Source: Hymenolepis diminuta
Taxonomy: Eukaryota > Platyhelminthes > Cestoda > Cyclophyllidea > Hymenolepididae
Length of the DNA: 64,000 nucleotides
Reading direction: 5' to 3'
Assembly (NCBI GenBank): GCA_900708905.1
Contig: CAADRB010000001.1
Location: 3,921,929-3,985,928, forward strand
Shown here: positions 26,151 to 38,933 of the stretch, in pieces
Layout of the letters: each line of letters opens with the position of its first letter
Position numbering within the stretch: position 1 is the stretch's first letter
The notes under the pieces: generated by a model
The model's input: only the letters and a program-made list of their open reading frames with translations
Databases searched by the model: none
Told to the model about the DNA's origin: nothing
Position numbers and translations under genes: made by a program

Positions 26151-27883
26151 ACCGCAAAAATTAATATTTCCTGGGACGGCTAAAATGTACATGTGGTCGA
26201 GAAAATAATTTTGAGAAAATTAAGGGAGCATTCTTTCAATCTAAAAATGCTGAAATTACTTACTGCAGGTTTTGTAAATCGTCAGTTGCTTACTTTTGTA
26301 AGGTATGACTATTCTTTGTTGTAGTAATGCTAGGAAATTTAGTTCTGCTGCCGTTATAAGCGGCAGTAGATGTCGTAAGTGTACAGTTAACTCAGATTCT
26401 GTAAAAGAAGACAACCACATGTGCAGTTAACCTAAGACATTCTTTAAACAAATAAATTTGTATTTATGTTCAAGGATCAAAACATACCCGACTGATAACA
26501 GTTTTCGTTCCACATAATTGTCAGGCTGCCAGGACTTATGTACGCCAACATATCGATAATGATGAGGGCAACTTTAAGACACCCTTTGAGAAAAGAATTT
26601 CACTAGACAAAACATGAACAGTGCAGCTACTAGCTTTGTTTTAACGAACTCTTTGTAGTAGTAAAATCAATAAATATCTGCTAGTCGAGGTGCTGAGAGA
26701 AGTAAAAAGGCAAGTAGAACGGTAGGGATATTTAAAATGAATGTTAAGGACAGGTTAAAAAAAAGGACACCAGGGACACTCTCATAGTTAAGATAACTAA
26801 TCCAATTTAGAGCCCACAAGAACGATCAACGAAATGATTGATCAGCAATGTAAAATTGATGGAGTACTTTTTCTTTTAGAGACTTCCCTCTCTCTGACAC
26901 AAATGGTAAGAATTGATCATTAACAGGGGAATTTACAATCAGCACTTGAGATTTCTCAACGGAAATATATTATTCCTTTTCTTCTATAATTCTCGAATCA
27001 TCTTTAGGTATCTAGCACATTAACTATTTTAAGTTATGCCGGTGAAAAAATTAATTTTTGGAAAATTATATTTACCTTAAGTTGTTCATTTACTAAGATG
27101 TCGTTATATGGCAGACTATCTACATGCATAGTTGAGGGTTGACGGATTATGAGAACAAAAAAAGACTCTAAAAAGAGCAGAATGTACAAATTATTATTTT
27201 TTACCAAAAAGGAATACCTTAAGCCAAAAAAGTATTCCGAAGTTTATTTCACTATGCTATATCAAAAAACCATAAAATGTCTAGTTTTTATTTATAGCAT
27301 CTGCGTTGGTCCAAATTTTTATCTTTTTTCTCGTTAAAACTAGTCCTCCCCTAATTGAAATTTGGGATCGCATATAGGGATGACATTCCCTGTAGCCATA
27401 ATTCTATATTTGAAGTTTCTGAAATCCAGTAGGATGATACCGGGAAACCTATAACGCTTAAGACTTCATTATTATAAAATTAAAATTCTTACATAAATAC
27501 GATTGATTAGGTATTAGTATAGACAAACTTAACTCACTTAATCTAGTGTCCAATAGATAAATTGGATTTATGGATTTTTCATTAATTTTGTTCCGAGTAT
27601 CAAAAGTACCCAATACTAGTTCCTACCAGTTTTTAATCTCAAGAAGCACCCAAGCAAAGATGCTTTATTTAAAAAACTGGCATATACATAGCAGAGTCCT
27701 TAGCAAAGCTCTGAATACCTTTTGTAATTCAAATTTGTAAGTGTAAAACTTACCCTTAAATTACAAAACTTCACATATTGCAGGTGCTTAGTTGGAATTG
27801 TTTATCGCCAAGTTGTGTTAGTTTTAACAAACTAAGTAGTTTTAGTGTTAAAATACAGCAGTTTTAGTTTGCTATAAAACATA

Positions 27884-27962
27884 ACTTAACATGGCCTTGC
27901 ACTAAGTTCCCCGAGTAATTTACTCTGTTAGTTTTATGTTACGGGATTGCTTAGTGTTAAGT
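27884..27962. repeat. Imperfect inverted repeat
   Basis: The right arm (27950-27962) is CTTAGTGTTAAGT. Its complement ACTTAACACTAAG appears on the left as ACTTAACA (27884-27891) plus ACTAAG (27901-27906), with nine bases inserted between the two parts. The surrounding 150 bases are rich in GTTTTAG-type words. No transposase or RNA gene is evident. Confidence 0.4.
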
Positions 27963-30900
27963 GCAGCCGAATATTTGCAACACAAATTCCCCAGAGCCTA
28001 TAAATTATCATTAGCTCACAAGCCGATTGCGAGAGAAATTATAAGCTGCTAGCATTAATTTTAAATCCTACGTCCCTTCATTAAGGGCTCGGATTATTTT
28101 AGAGGATTTCTTGATTCTTAATTTTGGCTGAACTTCTTAAAAATGAAATATTCATTCAGTTATTTACCACAATTTTAGTGGGATCCAACAATATTTTGTA
28201 GGATTTACTACCTCTGATAATCTAATAAATTTTACAGTATATTATTATTTTTTCCTTTCAATCTAACTTTCTTCGGCTTTATCACCCATTATACTACTTA
28301 CTAGTTAAGATTATAACCTGTCTGCTATAATGCAGATGTTAAGACGCGATAAAATAAAAATTTTTAAATTCTATCGGTATGTAGCTACTCTATACTAAAT
28401 TTGACTGATGCAAGTTAATGAAAAAGTTCGACAGACTCAGGTAGCGCACAAAAGATTTCAATATTCTGATTGAAAGTACCTCCACGGTGACTGACACTTG
28501 TTTTCCAATTATTATCTGACCTTAAAAGCCATTTGAGCATTCTATAAGAAAATAGTCTTTATTTAAAAGAGAGTAAAGTGATGGGACTACCTTCTTTTGA
28601 CATTTAATCTTCCATTTTAATCTCTTTTTCCTTCTCAAACGTAAAGTCGGAGTAAAAAATAAAATAGTCACTGGTGACGAAAATAATCTGTAATTGGCCT
28701 TACTGGATATTTCACTGGTATGACTCATAACTGCAAAGTAATTTATTTGTCCCTGGATGGACAAACTATATCTCGTAGATCATCAACCAATTTTTACTAG
28801 TAGTAAATGAGTAGTGAAGTCTCTCAGATCATTCTAATATTTTGTCTTGATAGAATAAGTAAATTTTACCAATTTGGCATTGTTTAGTTCAACTAATACA
28901 AATTCTAATAACAAAAGTACTCATAATTATTGAGCTAATACAAATACCCTAAACTTGTAATACCTAAGCTTCCTTCTCTCTTTCAAACACATGCAACAAA
29001 AACTGGATTTCCCAGCAATACTACTATATAGCAGAGTCACTTTTATTGTTATTATTTACTGACACCTTGACTAAAATTTAATTAAAACCCTTACATTAAA
29101 ATTTTCCCCATTTGTTTTAACCCTACACCGTTCTATTCTATTCATTAAACTTTTAATTCCGCCTGGAACAAAAGATTAGCAAAGTTTTGATTTACTTAAA
29201 CAGACATTATGAAAGTTTTAAGTGGTTTGTGGTTCTGTTTATTCATAAATAATGTATATCAGTTTACTAGATGTCCATTTACGTTTTCAAATCCAGATGC
29301 AAAGCGAAGTATTAGGAATTTAGGGGATGAGGTTCTCTAAATAAAATTGTTTAGCCATATTTATAGCTGTCTCATTAATTTAATTCGTTGTTCATCATTA
29401 TCTTAAATTTCTTTTTAATTTCGCACGATTTTTCAATCTGCATTTCTCATTTTATGTCCCTCAGTCCTCCTCTATATGTGTTATATCCTTTTACCAGATC
29501 ACATTTAAACTGAACAAGACGAATATCCTGCTTATCCTTTCATATCCACGTTGTCTTCTTTGCTTTGTTTGCGTCATATTTAACGTGAAAGTTGTTAGAT
29601 TCTTATAGGTGGATTAGTAAAATTGTACTAGTGGATAAGAGAGAGTTTGATTCATTCTGATAATCCGTTGGCAATCCTTTGATATAAATACAGTTAAACA
29701 TAATTCACCGATTAAGAAGGAACATTTTATATTGTTTTTATAAAAAATAGAGAATTGAATGTCAAACTAGTCATATAAGACAATTTCTAACTGCCATTCT
29801 TTAGTAAGGTAATTTAATGATTTGTTTAGAAAAAGACACTGAAAAGTGTATTTTGCACTTTGATGGCAAATTGTTGCCATTTTCCCCGCCTTCAACTTTT
29901 TCCTACTAGGAGTATTAACACTGAGCTAAAAAAGGAAAAGAGAATTAACTGATTAATTCATCTTGAGGATTTATGAGGCCCGTAAATTGTAATTCGTAGA
30001 CGAAAGATGTCTTTATTAGGAGCGTGATTCATGCACAGTAAGTGAAAATATGCGTAAAACAGTCAATTTCACTGCTTCATGTTGTGGTCTATTTGCCTTC
30101 GAAAAAAGTTATAATTATATTTTATTATCTATCGGCATGCATTATTTAAAATTTACTTCCCTGTTTTGATTGTGTTGTGAATAATAATCCCATCTAGTTT
30201 TCAGAATGCCGACATATAAATCTATTGAATAATGTATAGCCCGTTAAAAAATACTGACTATATTGAGGTAAGAAGAAAATGTCTGACAATACTAGATTTT
30301 AAATTTGATAGGTTACTGAATGCTAGTTTATTATATGTTTATGAATCGAATAAAGTGGTAAGACCAATCGCCGATACCAAGTGGCAGGACAAGAATTCGC
30401 CCAACAGTCCAGATGGCGATTCATTAAATTCAAATATTAAGTATGAACAACCATTTATCTTGGTACTGTACAACCTGGTTCCAGCAATCAAATAAAGTAA
30501 GGCACCTGACACTGATACTTTTCTCAACATCCACCTTACACTCCTGTGTAACATTTAATGGACTTACTGTCGATCGGTCTGAGTAATTTTCATGCAATGT
30601 GCGTGCTCTTAGCTATGGATTATAAAAATTATTGCATGCTTATCTAAGCAAGTTTTCGAAAAAAAATGCTTGCAATTTCCAATTTCAATTTCAGTTTCAA
30701 ATTAATTGATAGTAACTCAATATTTTGACCTTGAAAATAGACATCGCTTAAAAATGGGCCAAGGTTACGGGACATCAAGGGGCTTAAAAACAGTTACTCG
30801 ATTGTAAAAATGTTGATGAATTGATACATTATCAAACGCCGTGAATAAAGCCCGGATATTCGTGAACCATCGGGGAAATATCAAGGTCATGAATTCGTAA

Positions 30901-31999
30901 TTGGATCTCGGGCAGTTTAGAAAACTTCACATAATGGGTTATTCTCTTGTCAGTTGTCAAAAAAAAAATTTATAATTAATCAATTTGACTTTTCGGAGAT
31001 ATCCGAAGGAAATTTGAATGCTATTGCTCTCCTTATTAACTAGATATCAACCCCGTGACATCTGACCTGGCAGATACAGATTTAACATTCTATCACCTAG
31101 CCTCTTCATATCGCCGGTTTTTACATATTTATGATGCTTTCTTTGGATTCTAGTTGCTAATAGAGAAATTATAGTAATTTATGTAAACGTTCTGTCCAGG
31201 AGGACAGAACCGATGTTCATTTAAGATCTTAAGTCTGTATTGCAAAATAACATCAGTAGTGGGAATACAGTGCTTTTCAAATCACTTTCTCTTAAATTTT
31301 TTTCCATGTGGCCCACTTTTGTTCTTCAAATGAGTAAATTCGAGAGATTCAGTCAGGAGTTTTACGCTTAACTGATCTTCGGTCATCTGGTCAGCACTTT
31401 AAATTACCAGTTGTTTATTTCATCCCCACCTTGTCCAGTGGAGAATGATTTCACTACCGTGTACGTATTACAAATCCTATTTAGTTAAATAGAGTCAATT
31501 TTTGCGCAAATCCCATGGAAATAAAAAAGTTATTACTAATTTCGTATGTAATCAGAGAGATGGAGACTTTTTAAGCCTTGGCGTTCTTTAAGTCATCATT
31601 TTTATCTTTGTATTATTTTCATAAAACCATGTGATTATAGTAACCCGCAGCGGTAGCTATTCAATTTATAAATCTGCTGAAAATTTATGACCCAGCTTCA
31701 GATAGCTATTAAAAATGTTCTTAGGAGTTTTTCATAAATTCTAATCGCTATGAGCTAAAAAAAGGCTATGTAAATCTTTTTAGCTTCCCTAAATAGCCGA
31801 CAAATTCCAGAATCCTAATAACACGGAATTGAACAGATATTAGGTTTTATTCAAATTATGTCAAGCAACGCCCCTGAATTTAGTATATTCGAACAAATAA
31901 ATAAATAATTTGTTTAATTTTTTAAATAGAAATTTTGCCCAAAGGAATTCATCTGTAAAATTATCAATGTAAGGGATTATAACTTCAACAGTTCCTTAC

Positions 32000-32445
32000 T
32001 GCTGGATAATATTTGACCGTTTTTCTCTTGAAGGATGACTCTGTATATTTCCAGACTTACTCTTTATTTTCATTCTCCTCGGCTTACTTCGGCTTTTCGT
32101 CCACAAAATCGCAGTAACATCATTATGTCATGTCTAACCACGTTTATCTACTCTTTCTTTCCATAACCGTCCCACTTCATTAAAGATATATCTGCACTCA
32201 TGTCCTCACCTGCGTCCTTGTCCAAGTGACTCATGAATTATCTTTATATTTCCATCCACAGACGCACACATACTTGTCATTAACAGGCGTCTATGCTTCC
32301 CTCTGTTTTTCTCTCTTATCTCATTCCTCCCTTATCTCTCTTATTTGCTCGAACTCCCTTCGTGGTCTATTCAATACACGTTGGCCTATGCAGTTCTTTG
32401 TGCTAAGCTTTTTGGAACTGCTGTTAGCTGCCAGCAGTTAGTTGT
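32000..32445 (+). repeat. LTR-like element L2
   Basis: It is colinear with L1 at 21895-22375. It shares GGATGACTCT, CTTTATTTTCATTC, CGTCCACAAAATCGCAGT, CCATAACCGTCCC, TGCGTCCTTGTCCAAGTGAC, TTGTCATTAACAGGCGTCTA, a C+T-rich run and TTCAATACACGTTGGCCTA, and ends GCTGTTAGCTGCC. It lies about 0.7 kb upstream of the TSP1/Ig gene start. No internal retrotransposon genes adjoin it, so it is best read as a solo LTR. A 71-codon frame inside it is not considered a gene. Confidence 0.65.
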
Positions 32446-33121
32446 TACCTTAACTTCAACACTCTATTTCCTACCCTTTCTATCATCCACATTGCAAATG
32501 ATCCATCTCTAACTCTCATTCCTCTGATTTTAGACTCTAAGATAATTAGATTTTTATGGAACTCTTCTAAATTTAACCCAGTCATATAATATAGGTAACT
32601 TTACCTATGATCGATATCATTTTAAAGTCTATCTTGCAGGTACATCAGTTTTAAGTATTCAGTATTTACCCTTTTTATTAAGATGGAAAGCAGCAAGTTA
32701 ATTAAGAGATTTTATTGTTAAAATTTGTCTATACATTCATTGAGAATATCAAACTTCCTCAAAACCAATAAATTTCATTTATACTTTAAATTTTTAAAAA
32801 GAACAGTTAGTGAGTTGAATAAGCAACAGTATTTTTAGGCAGTTAATAAGAAAACTTCTTATAAAATCATAATAAAAAAATAATTTCAATCAAGCATTTT
32901 CATAGCACACAAAATTTACGAGTCATTTTTGAAGGATTTATGTGCTCAATTTTGGTCTGTTTACACTTACTTCATATTAGCTCCCTCAAAGTATTAATTA
33001 CCATTTATAACAATTATTTCTTCCCATTAACCCAACTTGCCCAGACTAATGAACTTAATATGTTATCGATCATTTGATCCTAATTGGCTAATATGCAGCA
33101 TGATTATTTGGCTGATTACTC

Positions 33122-33346
33122 ATGCGCCGGTTAATAGTCGGTGTAGCGCTTACTGTAATTTGTTATCTTCAGCTGCAAATCAACGCCGATGAATTAGTAG
33201 ATTACTGCAAAAGACAATCTTCTTGGGGACCCTGGAGATGTCCAGGAAGTTTTGACAAGTGTTCAGCAGATTTAGCTACTCGGTACAAATGTCCAGAAGG
33301 TGATTGCGTAGAAGGCAGTCAGTGTACTTTTCTTGAGGGTTTCAAG
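33122..33346 (+). CDS. TSP1/Ig extracellular protein, exon 1 (signal peptide, start of TSP1-1)
   Basis: This exon encodes residues 1-75 of a secreted or membrane-anchored protein. The ATG at 33122 follows an in-frame TGA nine bases upstream, so it is the first possible start. Residues 1-22 form a signal peptide: two arginines, a hydrophobic core over residues 4-18 and a likely cut after A22. The first TSP1-like repeat begins at W35-G-P-W38, a WxxW tryptophan C-mannosylation motif, and carries Cys 40, 47, 57, 62 and 68. Its last two cysteines lie on the next exon. The exon ends at CAAG|GTAAAA in phase 0. The gene continues through 42042-42431, 56674-56972, 63243-63690 and 63737-64000 and leaves the window unfinished at residue 542. 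The role is not known. TSP1 plus Ig layouts are typical of matrix and guidance or synapse-organising proteins. No orthologue is named here. Confidence 0.8.
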
Positions 33347-36300
33347 GTAAAATTTTGAGTTCCCATTTTAATGTTGATTTTTACATCCACTGTATAACTT
33401 AACTATTATTTGGAATTTTAAGAGATGAACTTGAGTCATTTTCACTTAATTTCAAGGCGTTTTTGCGACTTACTAAGTAAAACCCTCTTTATATTTAACT
33501 TTAAAAAGTAATATATTCAAAAGACCCATTATGTTATTATTTTCTGCTAATATAATAAACCATGTGTTCAATTTTAGATAAAATTTGTTTAAAATAGGAC
33601 CCTTTTATGCATCTTTGCATATCAAACAGCTGATTTCTATTCCTGTTTCATTGTGATCATACGTAAAACAATGAGTCAAATTATAATATGCTACCAAAAT
33701 GTAGGATGAAAGATTGAAGGAAAATGTGTTTTATGATATTATACTTTTTAATTTATTTGGAATTTCGCTTCTAAAATAGAATAAAATTAATATTTAAAAA
33801 TGCGTATCACAAATATGAAAATCATTTTTCAGAGGAATAGAGTCTAATTAGAAAGTATTTTCTTATAAATTTTTAATTCCTTGCATTACCGAAATTTATA
33901 AAGTTTTCATAATTTCACCCATTCAAATATACTTTTATGCCACTTCTTTTAGTATTATCTTCTTCGATACTGAACGTTCTATGAATTTTAAGTATGTGAC
34001 AGCTTCTAAACAAACGAAAGGGAAAAATGTTGCAGAGGGAATTGAACAGTGGGGGATAGGAGCGTAATATGAAGTTAGAATATCAAAAGAATTTTTGTTT
34101 AAATTTTCAAGGAAAGTTGTTGCAAACCTTCTCATAGTGGATGTGATTCATTTTTCTATATTCAATTGTTCCTAAGCTCAAACTTCATAATTCGATCCCT
34201 ATATACCGGAATGAGTTCAAGTGAACGATTTATAGAGTCTTCCGACAAGTCGATTTAATTGATAATCAAGCACACCACTTTGCTCTATTTGTACCTTCTT
34301 ACAACAATGCGTTGGCAAATGCGACTAGTAAAGACATTTAAACATAGCAGAGAGCACTCAAGCTAAACTCAAATAATACCCCTAATAAACCTTTCCCATT
34401 TTGTGAAAATATTTGTTTAATGAGCATTTGATTCGTCCTACTTTCCACTCATGCCAAAATAATCCCCTTTCAGAATTTCTTTGGTTTTTACAACCCTGTC
34501 AAATGGCTGTTTGATGCACGCTTTACTTCAGAACTCCAGTTTTACGGTTTATACTTAACTTTCAAGAGCACTCAGTATATAATGTTTTTAGTTTCGTACA
34601 TTAAGCATTTCTGATTCGAATTGTTTTATTTATACTATTTGTTATGAAATTATTAAAAGAATTAGCTCGGAGGAATTAGAATATTTTATGAAAGTAGAGT
34701 AAATATTATATCATTGAAATCTTGATAAATTTCTTACGGAAAAAGCAGTTTTGTTTAAATTACATATGTAGTATTAAGGGCTACACTGAAATACTATACC
34801 ACATTAATGGCAAAATTAAAGCGAAAATTTACTAAAGTGCAAAAGATTTGTTAAATGTTGGTTACCAATACTAGTATTGGTGAACTTTATCCGATTTGTA
34901 TCCCGTAATTAAACATAATTTTAACACAAAGTGTAGGTAAGGTTAAACGAATAACAATTTCTTACTCTGTAGAAGGCTGCAATGTTTTGATGGAACACTT
35001 TGTCTCTTAAGAAATATTTCTCTCTCACCGATGATCTCTAAATCACTCATCAATTTTATCAATATGCGGTTGCCTAGAAAGATGCGATATTTCATTAAAT
35101 AGTCTTTCTTCCATCCCAGCATAGGAATTCATTCTAATCAAGCGATTTCTAGTGAAAACTAAGATTGCAACTTAGGCACTTAACATGACAACAATTCTGC
35201 ATTCTCGGCAATAAGATTCGTTCAAATTTAATGCAAAATTCTTAACAATTATTCCAGAATCAGCTTTTTTGAAAGTTCAGCCCTTTGCTCTTCCTCTAGT
35301 CGACTAATTGGTTTCTATCTCATGCAGATTTTAAATTCAAATAAAAACGAAAATGCTTTAGCTCATTTAAACACGCAAGAAAAAGAATAAATGGCGTTAA
35401 TTGTCGACGGTAAATGTTAAGAAGTAAAAAATATATTTATCATGACGTGTCCTAATTTCGCTTTTATTTGCAATTATTGTAACAGTTTTTTACTCTTTTC
35501 CAAATAAATGTTTCCATTACCGTTAAAACAATAATTAAAATATTTCGGCAATAAAGGATTTTTATTATAAATTTAATTGCATAGAATTTTTGCTGTGAAT
35601 TTGACTATTACTATGTGAATTGCAAAATTTCTGCTATCCTCAAATCGATAATTTTGACACCTTATAATTAATTAATTAAAGTGTTAATAAATTTAAGGGA
35701 TAGTACTGTAACTGTTTTACCTACTATTTTTCTTTAACTTTTTGTCTTTAATTGATTTAAAGTATTTATTTATGGTGAATTTCGGTTGTTTAAATGTTTA
35801 AGAGCACGCATTTCTATCAGTAAATTATAAAGTTTGTTAACCAGTCGTTCGAGTGGCAAGATGATCAAAGAAGAAAATGTCTTGATTGATGCAAAGACCT
35901 TCAAGTACTCTCACGTTAAACTTAAGGTCAGAGCTTGCATAATGGATTAACAGCCGGTTTAAGTTTCAAATGGAACTCCTTGTCTAATGTGTCAGTTCCA
36001 AGATTTTTGGGAATTTTTCATTTTAATACTGAAAAATACTTATTTATCAACTTTTATATTATAGATTTCTAATTTAAACGAGATTTATAAGTTATATGTA
36101 CTAGGTTTGTACGTATTTCGTACCGACAGTACTTAAAGCCACTACGGAAAAAAATTGCTCCCATTATGTAAAAAATCACTGTAAATTTTCTGACTTTTAT
36201 TAACGTGGTATCTCCCAAATCGAAAAAACATGTGAGTCAAAGTTCATGTTTTAACTGTTTACGATTTGCCGAAGTTCACCTTTGATATTTTAACAGCGTG

Positions 36301-37334
36301 TGTGGCCGACCATCTGTCCGGGTAAAAACAGACATTTAACCATACTTATCTGATTTTATAAATTGACAAAAAGACCTAGAGGAAGTTTTGACTTTTACAG
36401 TGCACGTAGAAATTGTACTATTATTCACTATTTAATTCCAAAATTATAGTTTTAATTAAGAACTAAAGGATCAAAATAGTGCAAAAGATATCTGATCTCA
36501 CTAACTGACAGTGATTTCTTTAATCGGCAAGCACCTATTCATTGTCTGCATTTTATTCCACTCAGTTATTGAACCTATGAGCTAATTATAAATGCTTTTG
36601 TGATCAGCAAACGTAGTCTCTTTCTTGATTTAACTCAATAGAGTTATTCTGTCATTCTCCAGTTATCTGAATTTAAGCAATTTGGAACTGATAACGTATG
36701 GACCCCATCATGAGGATTTAGTCATTTCGGGTTTTAAAACACTTATTCAATATTACAATAATATATTGCACTACTTATTTGAGGAGAATAGATAAGAGGA
36801 TTTCGGTTTATTTTGTAATTGAATGGTAACTATTTTCTGGTATGTCTTTGAGATATCTGCAGATCTGAAGGACATTGAATGAATACTACACTGAGTAGAG
36901 TTTATTATTTGCTTGTTTTATTTTCGCATACGGTTTCACGGTTTCTAGTTTTTGTTTTTATTTGATTTATTCTAATCTATATTCAAGGTCGCTGAATGGT
37001 TAGCTAGGTTGGTCTTAGGTTTGCAGTGACTACAAATTAAACAAGTTTATTTTGTCATTCGAATGAGATAAAATGCCATTTTAAATGGTAAATTATTATC
37101 CGTATTTGAGGGGTATACTGTGAATAATTAATAAAAAATGTAAAAATGCATGTTTAACTTAAAATTTTACTTAAAGCAATTTATTTTTATTTGTTAATTT
37201 TATTATTATTACCCATGCCATATAAAAAAATTTACAATTTTTAATGGTGAGAAGTAACTGACCGCGAATAACAGAGACTCTAAAAAGTGATAAAGGGAGA
37301 GATCAAGAGGATACAGAGAGCGAAGCCAAGATAT

Positions 37335-37640
37335 GGAAGAGTCCTATCTCATTTGATTTTTGGACTTGATTAGTACAATATCTACTAAATGGGCAGGTCA
37401 AGTTTCAATATTCTAATTTTAGTAATCGTTTTCTGAATTGGAGAAAATACTTGTCTGTGGTGTTAATTACTTGTTGATGAGTATTTTTCAATGAAGAGAA
37501 CTCGGTCTTACCGCTTCATTTTCTCTTTTCTTCGAATGGTTGAGGAAGTAATTAATCTTAATATTTTGCAGTTTTAACATAATAGAAATGAGACAGCTAA
37601 ACATTTTAAGTTATTAGAGCTTTATAAGCAATGAAATTTT
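37335..37640 (+). repeat. Dispersed repeat family A, copy 2
   Basis: It aligns with 6536-6840 and 48672-48900 through the ordered anchors GAGTCCTATCTCATTTGATT, GGTCTTACCGCTTCATTTT, TTCTTCGAATGG and TTTTAACATAATAGA. A purine-rich lead of GAGAGATCAAGAGGATAC type sits just upstream, as in copy 1. It is non-coding and inserted in intron 1 of the TSP1/Ig gene in the same orientation as the gene. Confidence 0.5.
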
Positions 37641-38519
37641 ACCTTCAGTGGACTGTCATGGTTCTGTGAAGTAGAAACCATTACCCGATTATAAAGGAAG
37701 ACACACTTCTTGAGATGGCATAACCAAAACTTCACTTAAATCAACTCATTAATAAGCTCTTACCATCGTAACCAAGATCTTGCTCAGAAACTCTAGAACA
37801 AGTCATGCAATCAGAATCCTGGCAGATTCTCAAATGACAGTTTTTTGCATCACTATTAGTTCAACTTGAATGAACACAATTTTCAGATTCGATTTAACTC
37901 TGTTTTCTATCACCCCTATACTTAGTTCATTTTATGAGTAATTTCTAAGCCTGAAAGCTTTTATCCATTTTCCACGTTATCTGACAAATGCATTTCGATC
38001 TTAGCTTCACTTAACTCTACTCAAAATTATAACAACCTGGTCCTATCTATTACTTTCTCCTGTTTCTCTAATAAAACGGATATTCTTACACCATCCCTGA
38101 GTTCCTCCTTATTTGAGATCTTAGAGTTAGATAAATTTGGGAATGGATTAATTCCTTTATTTATATTTCGATAAGATAAATTTGAACACAAATTAAATAC
38201 ACTTGTTTAAACAGAAAAGCTATTTAATAGTCAAAATTATTAATTAATTGGCTTACAAATAACTTCGTCTAATCTTATTTTATGGTAACGGAAGCTGTCC
38301 ATTTGGGCTTAATGGATTTGTATTTAGTGCTAGATGTCTAGGAGTAATTATCATTGATGCATGTCTAATGCAAGAATTTCAATTAAGTACTACAATATTT
38401 ATTGAGATCGAAAAGTCACAATTGTGAATTGAATAATGAATAGCACGGAATTGAATTTACTTAAAAGATAAGTAAAGGATGTATTTGCAAATTAAAATGG
38501 TGTTCAGGATAACATGAAG

Positions 38520-38933
38520 TTTATTTTTCAGGTATTCACGACGCAGATAGTGAAAAACCAACAGAATGGTGGCAGGACCCCGACAAACATAGCTCAAGTC
38601 CACACAGTCTATGTTTTGTCTCGATAGGTAGTCTCTGAATTGCCCACCACTATTGTCAACATGGAGATGCACGCCGTTCGTGACATCTTGATAGCTAGTT
38701 GGAATGCAATTTGTCAACAAATTGGGTGCAGCTTAACCTTTAAAAGACAACCATATTAAGAGGACTAATCTTCCTATAAATTGTTTTGGGATAACTGAAC
38801 ATCTCCCTTCCCCCTCATTTCCTGTCTGAGAAATTACTGCCTGCAATAGACGGAAATTATGAAATGGTCTTTGAACAGCACTAATCGATACAATATTAGA
38901 TGCTCTTGCATTTATTGAAACTCCATCGAACAC
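38520..38933 (-). pseudogene. Coding-like island, unassigned, possibly broken
   Basis: Two minus-strand open frames in the same register (from 38933 and from 38720) are separated by one TAA at 38733-38735. Together they give about 130 residues in DNA that is richer in G+C than its intronic surroundings. The first has P-K-x-x-x-G-R-L-V-L-L-I-W, which faintly recalls the pore-to-M3 region of ionotropic glutamate receptors. A 43-base GTTAAG...TAG segment across the stop could also be read as a small intron, but the frame then closes about 24 codons later. Either a decayed gene or transposon fragment or a chance open stretch is possible. It lies antisense inside intron 1. No function is assigned. 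Confidence 0.18.

Larger units (their letters stand above)
22376..31999. other. Gene-poor intergenic stretch
   Basis: No gene is recognisable on either strand. It contains a diverged LTR-like block near 25.8-26.15 kb, a short TA microsatellite at 24315-24328, an inverted repeat near 27.9 kb and otherwise AT-rich unique sequence. An 87-codon plus-strand frame at 30232-30495 and its antisense counterpart have no recognisable domain. Confidence 0.55.

Noticed and set aside
30232..30554. Opposed frames of 87 (plus) and 71 (minus) codons.
   Set aside because: No domain or splice evidence in either direction; likely chance.
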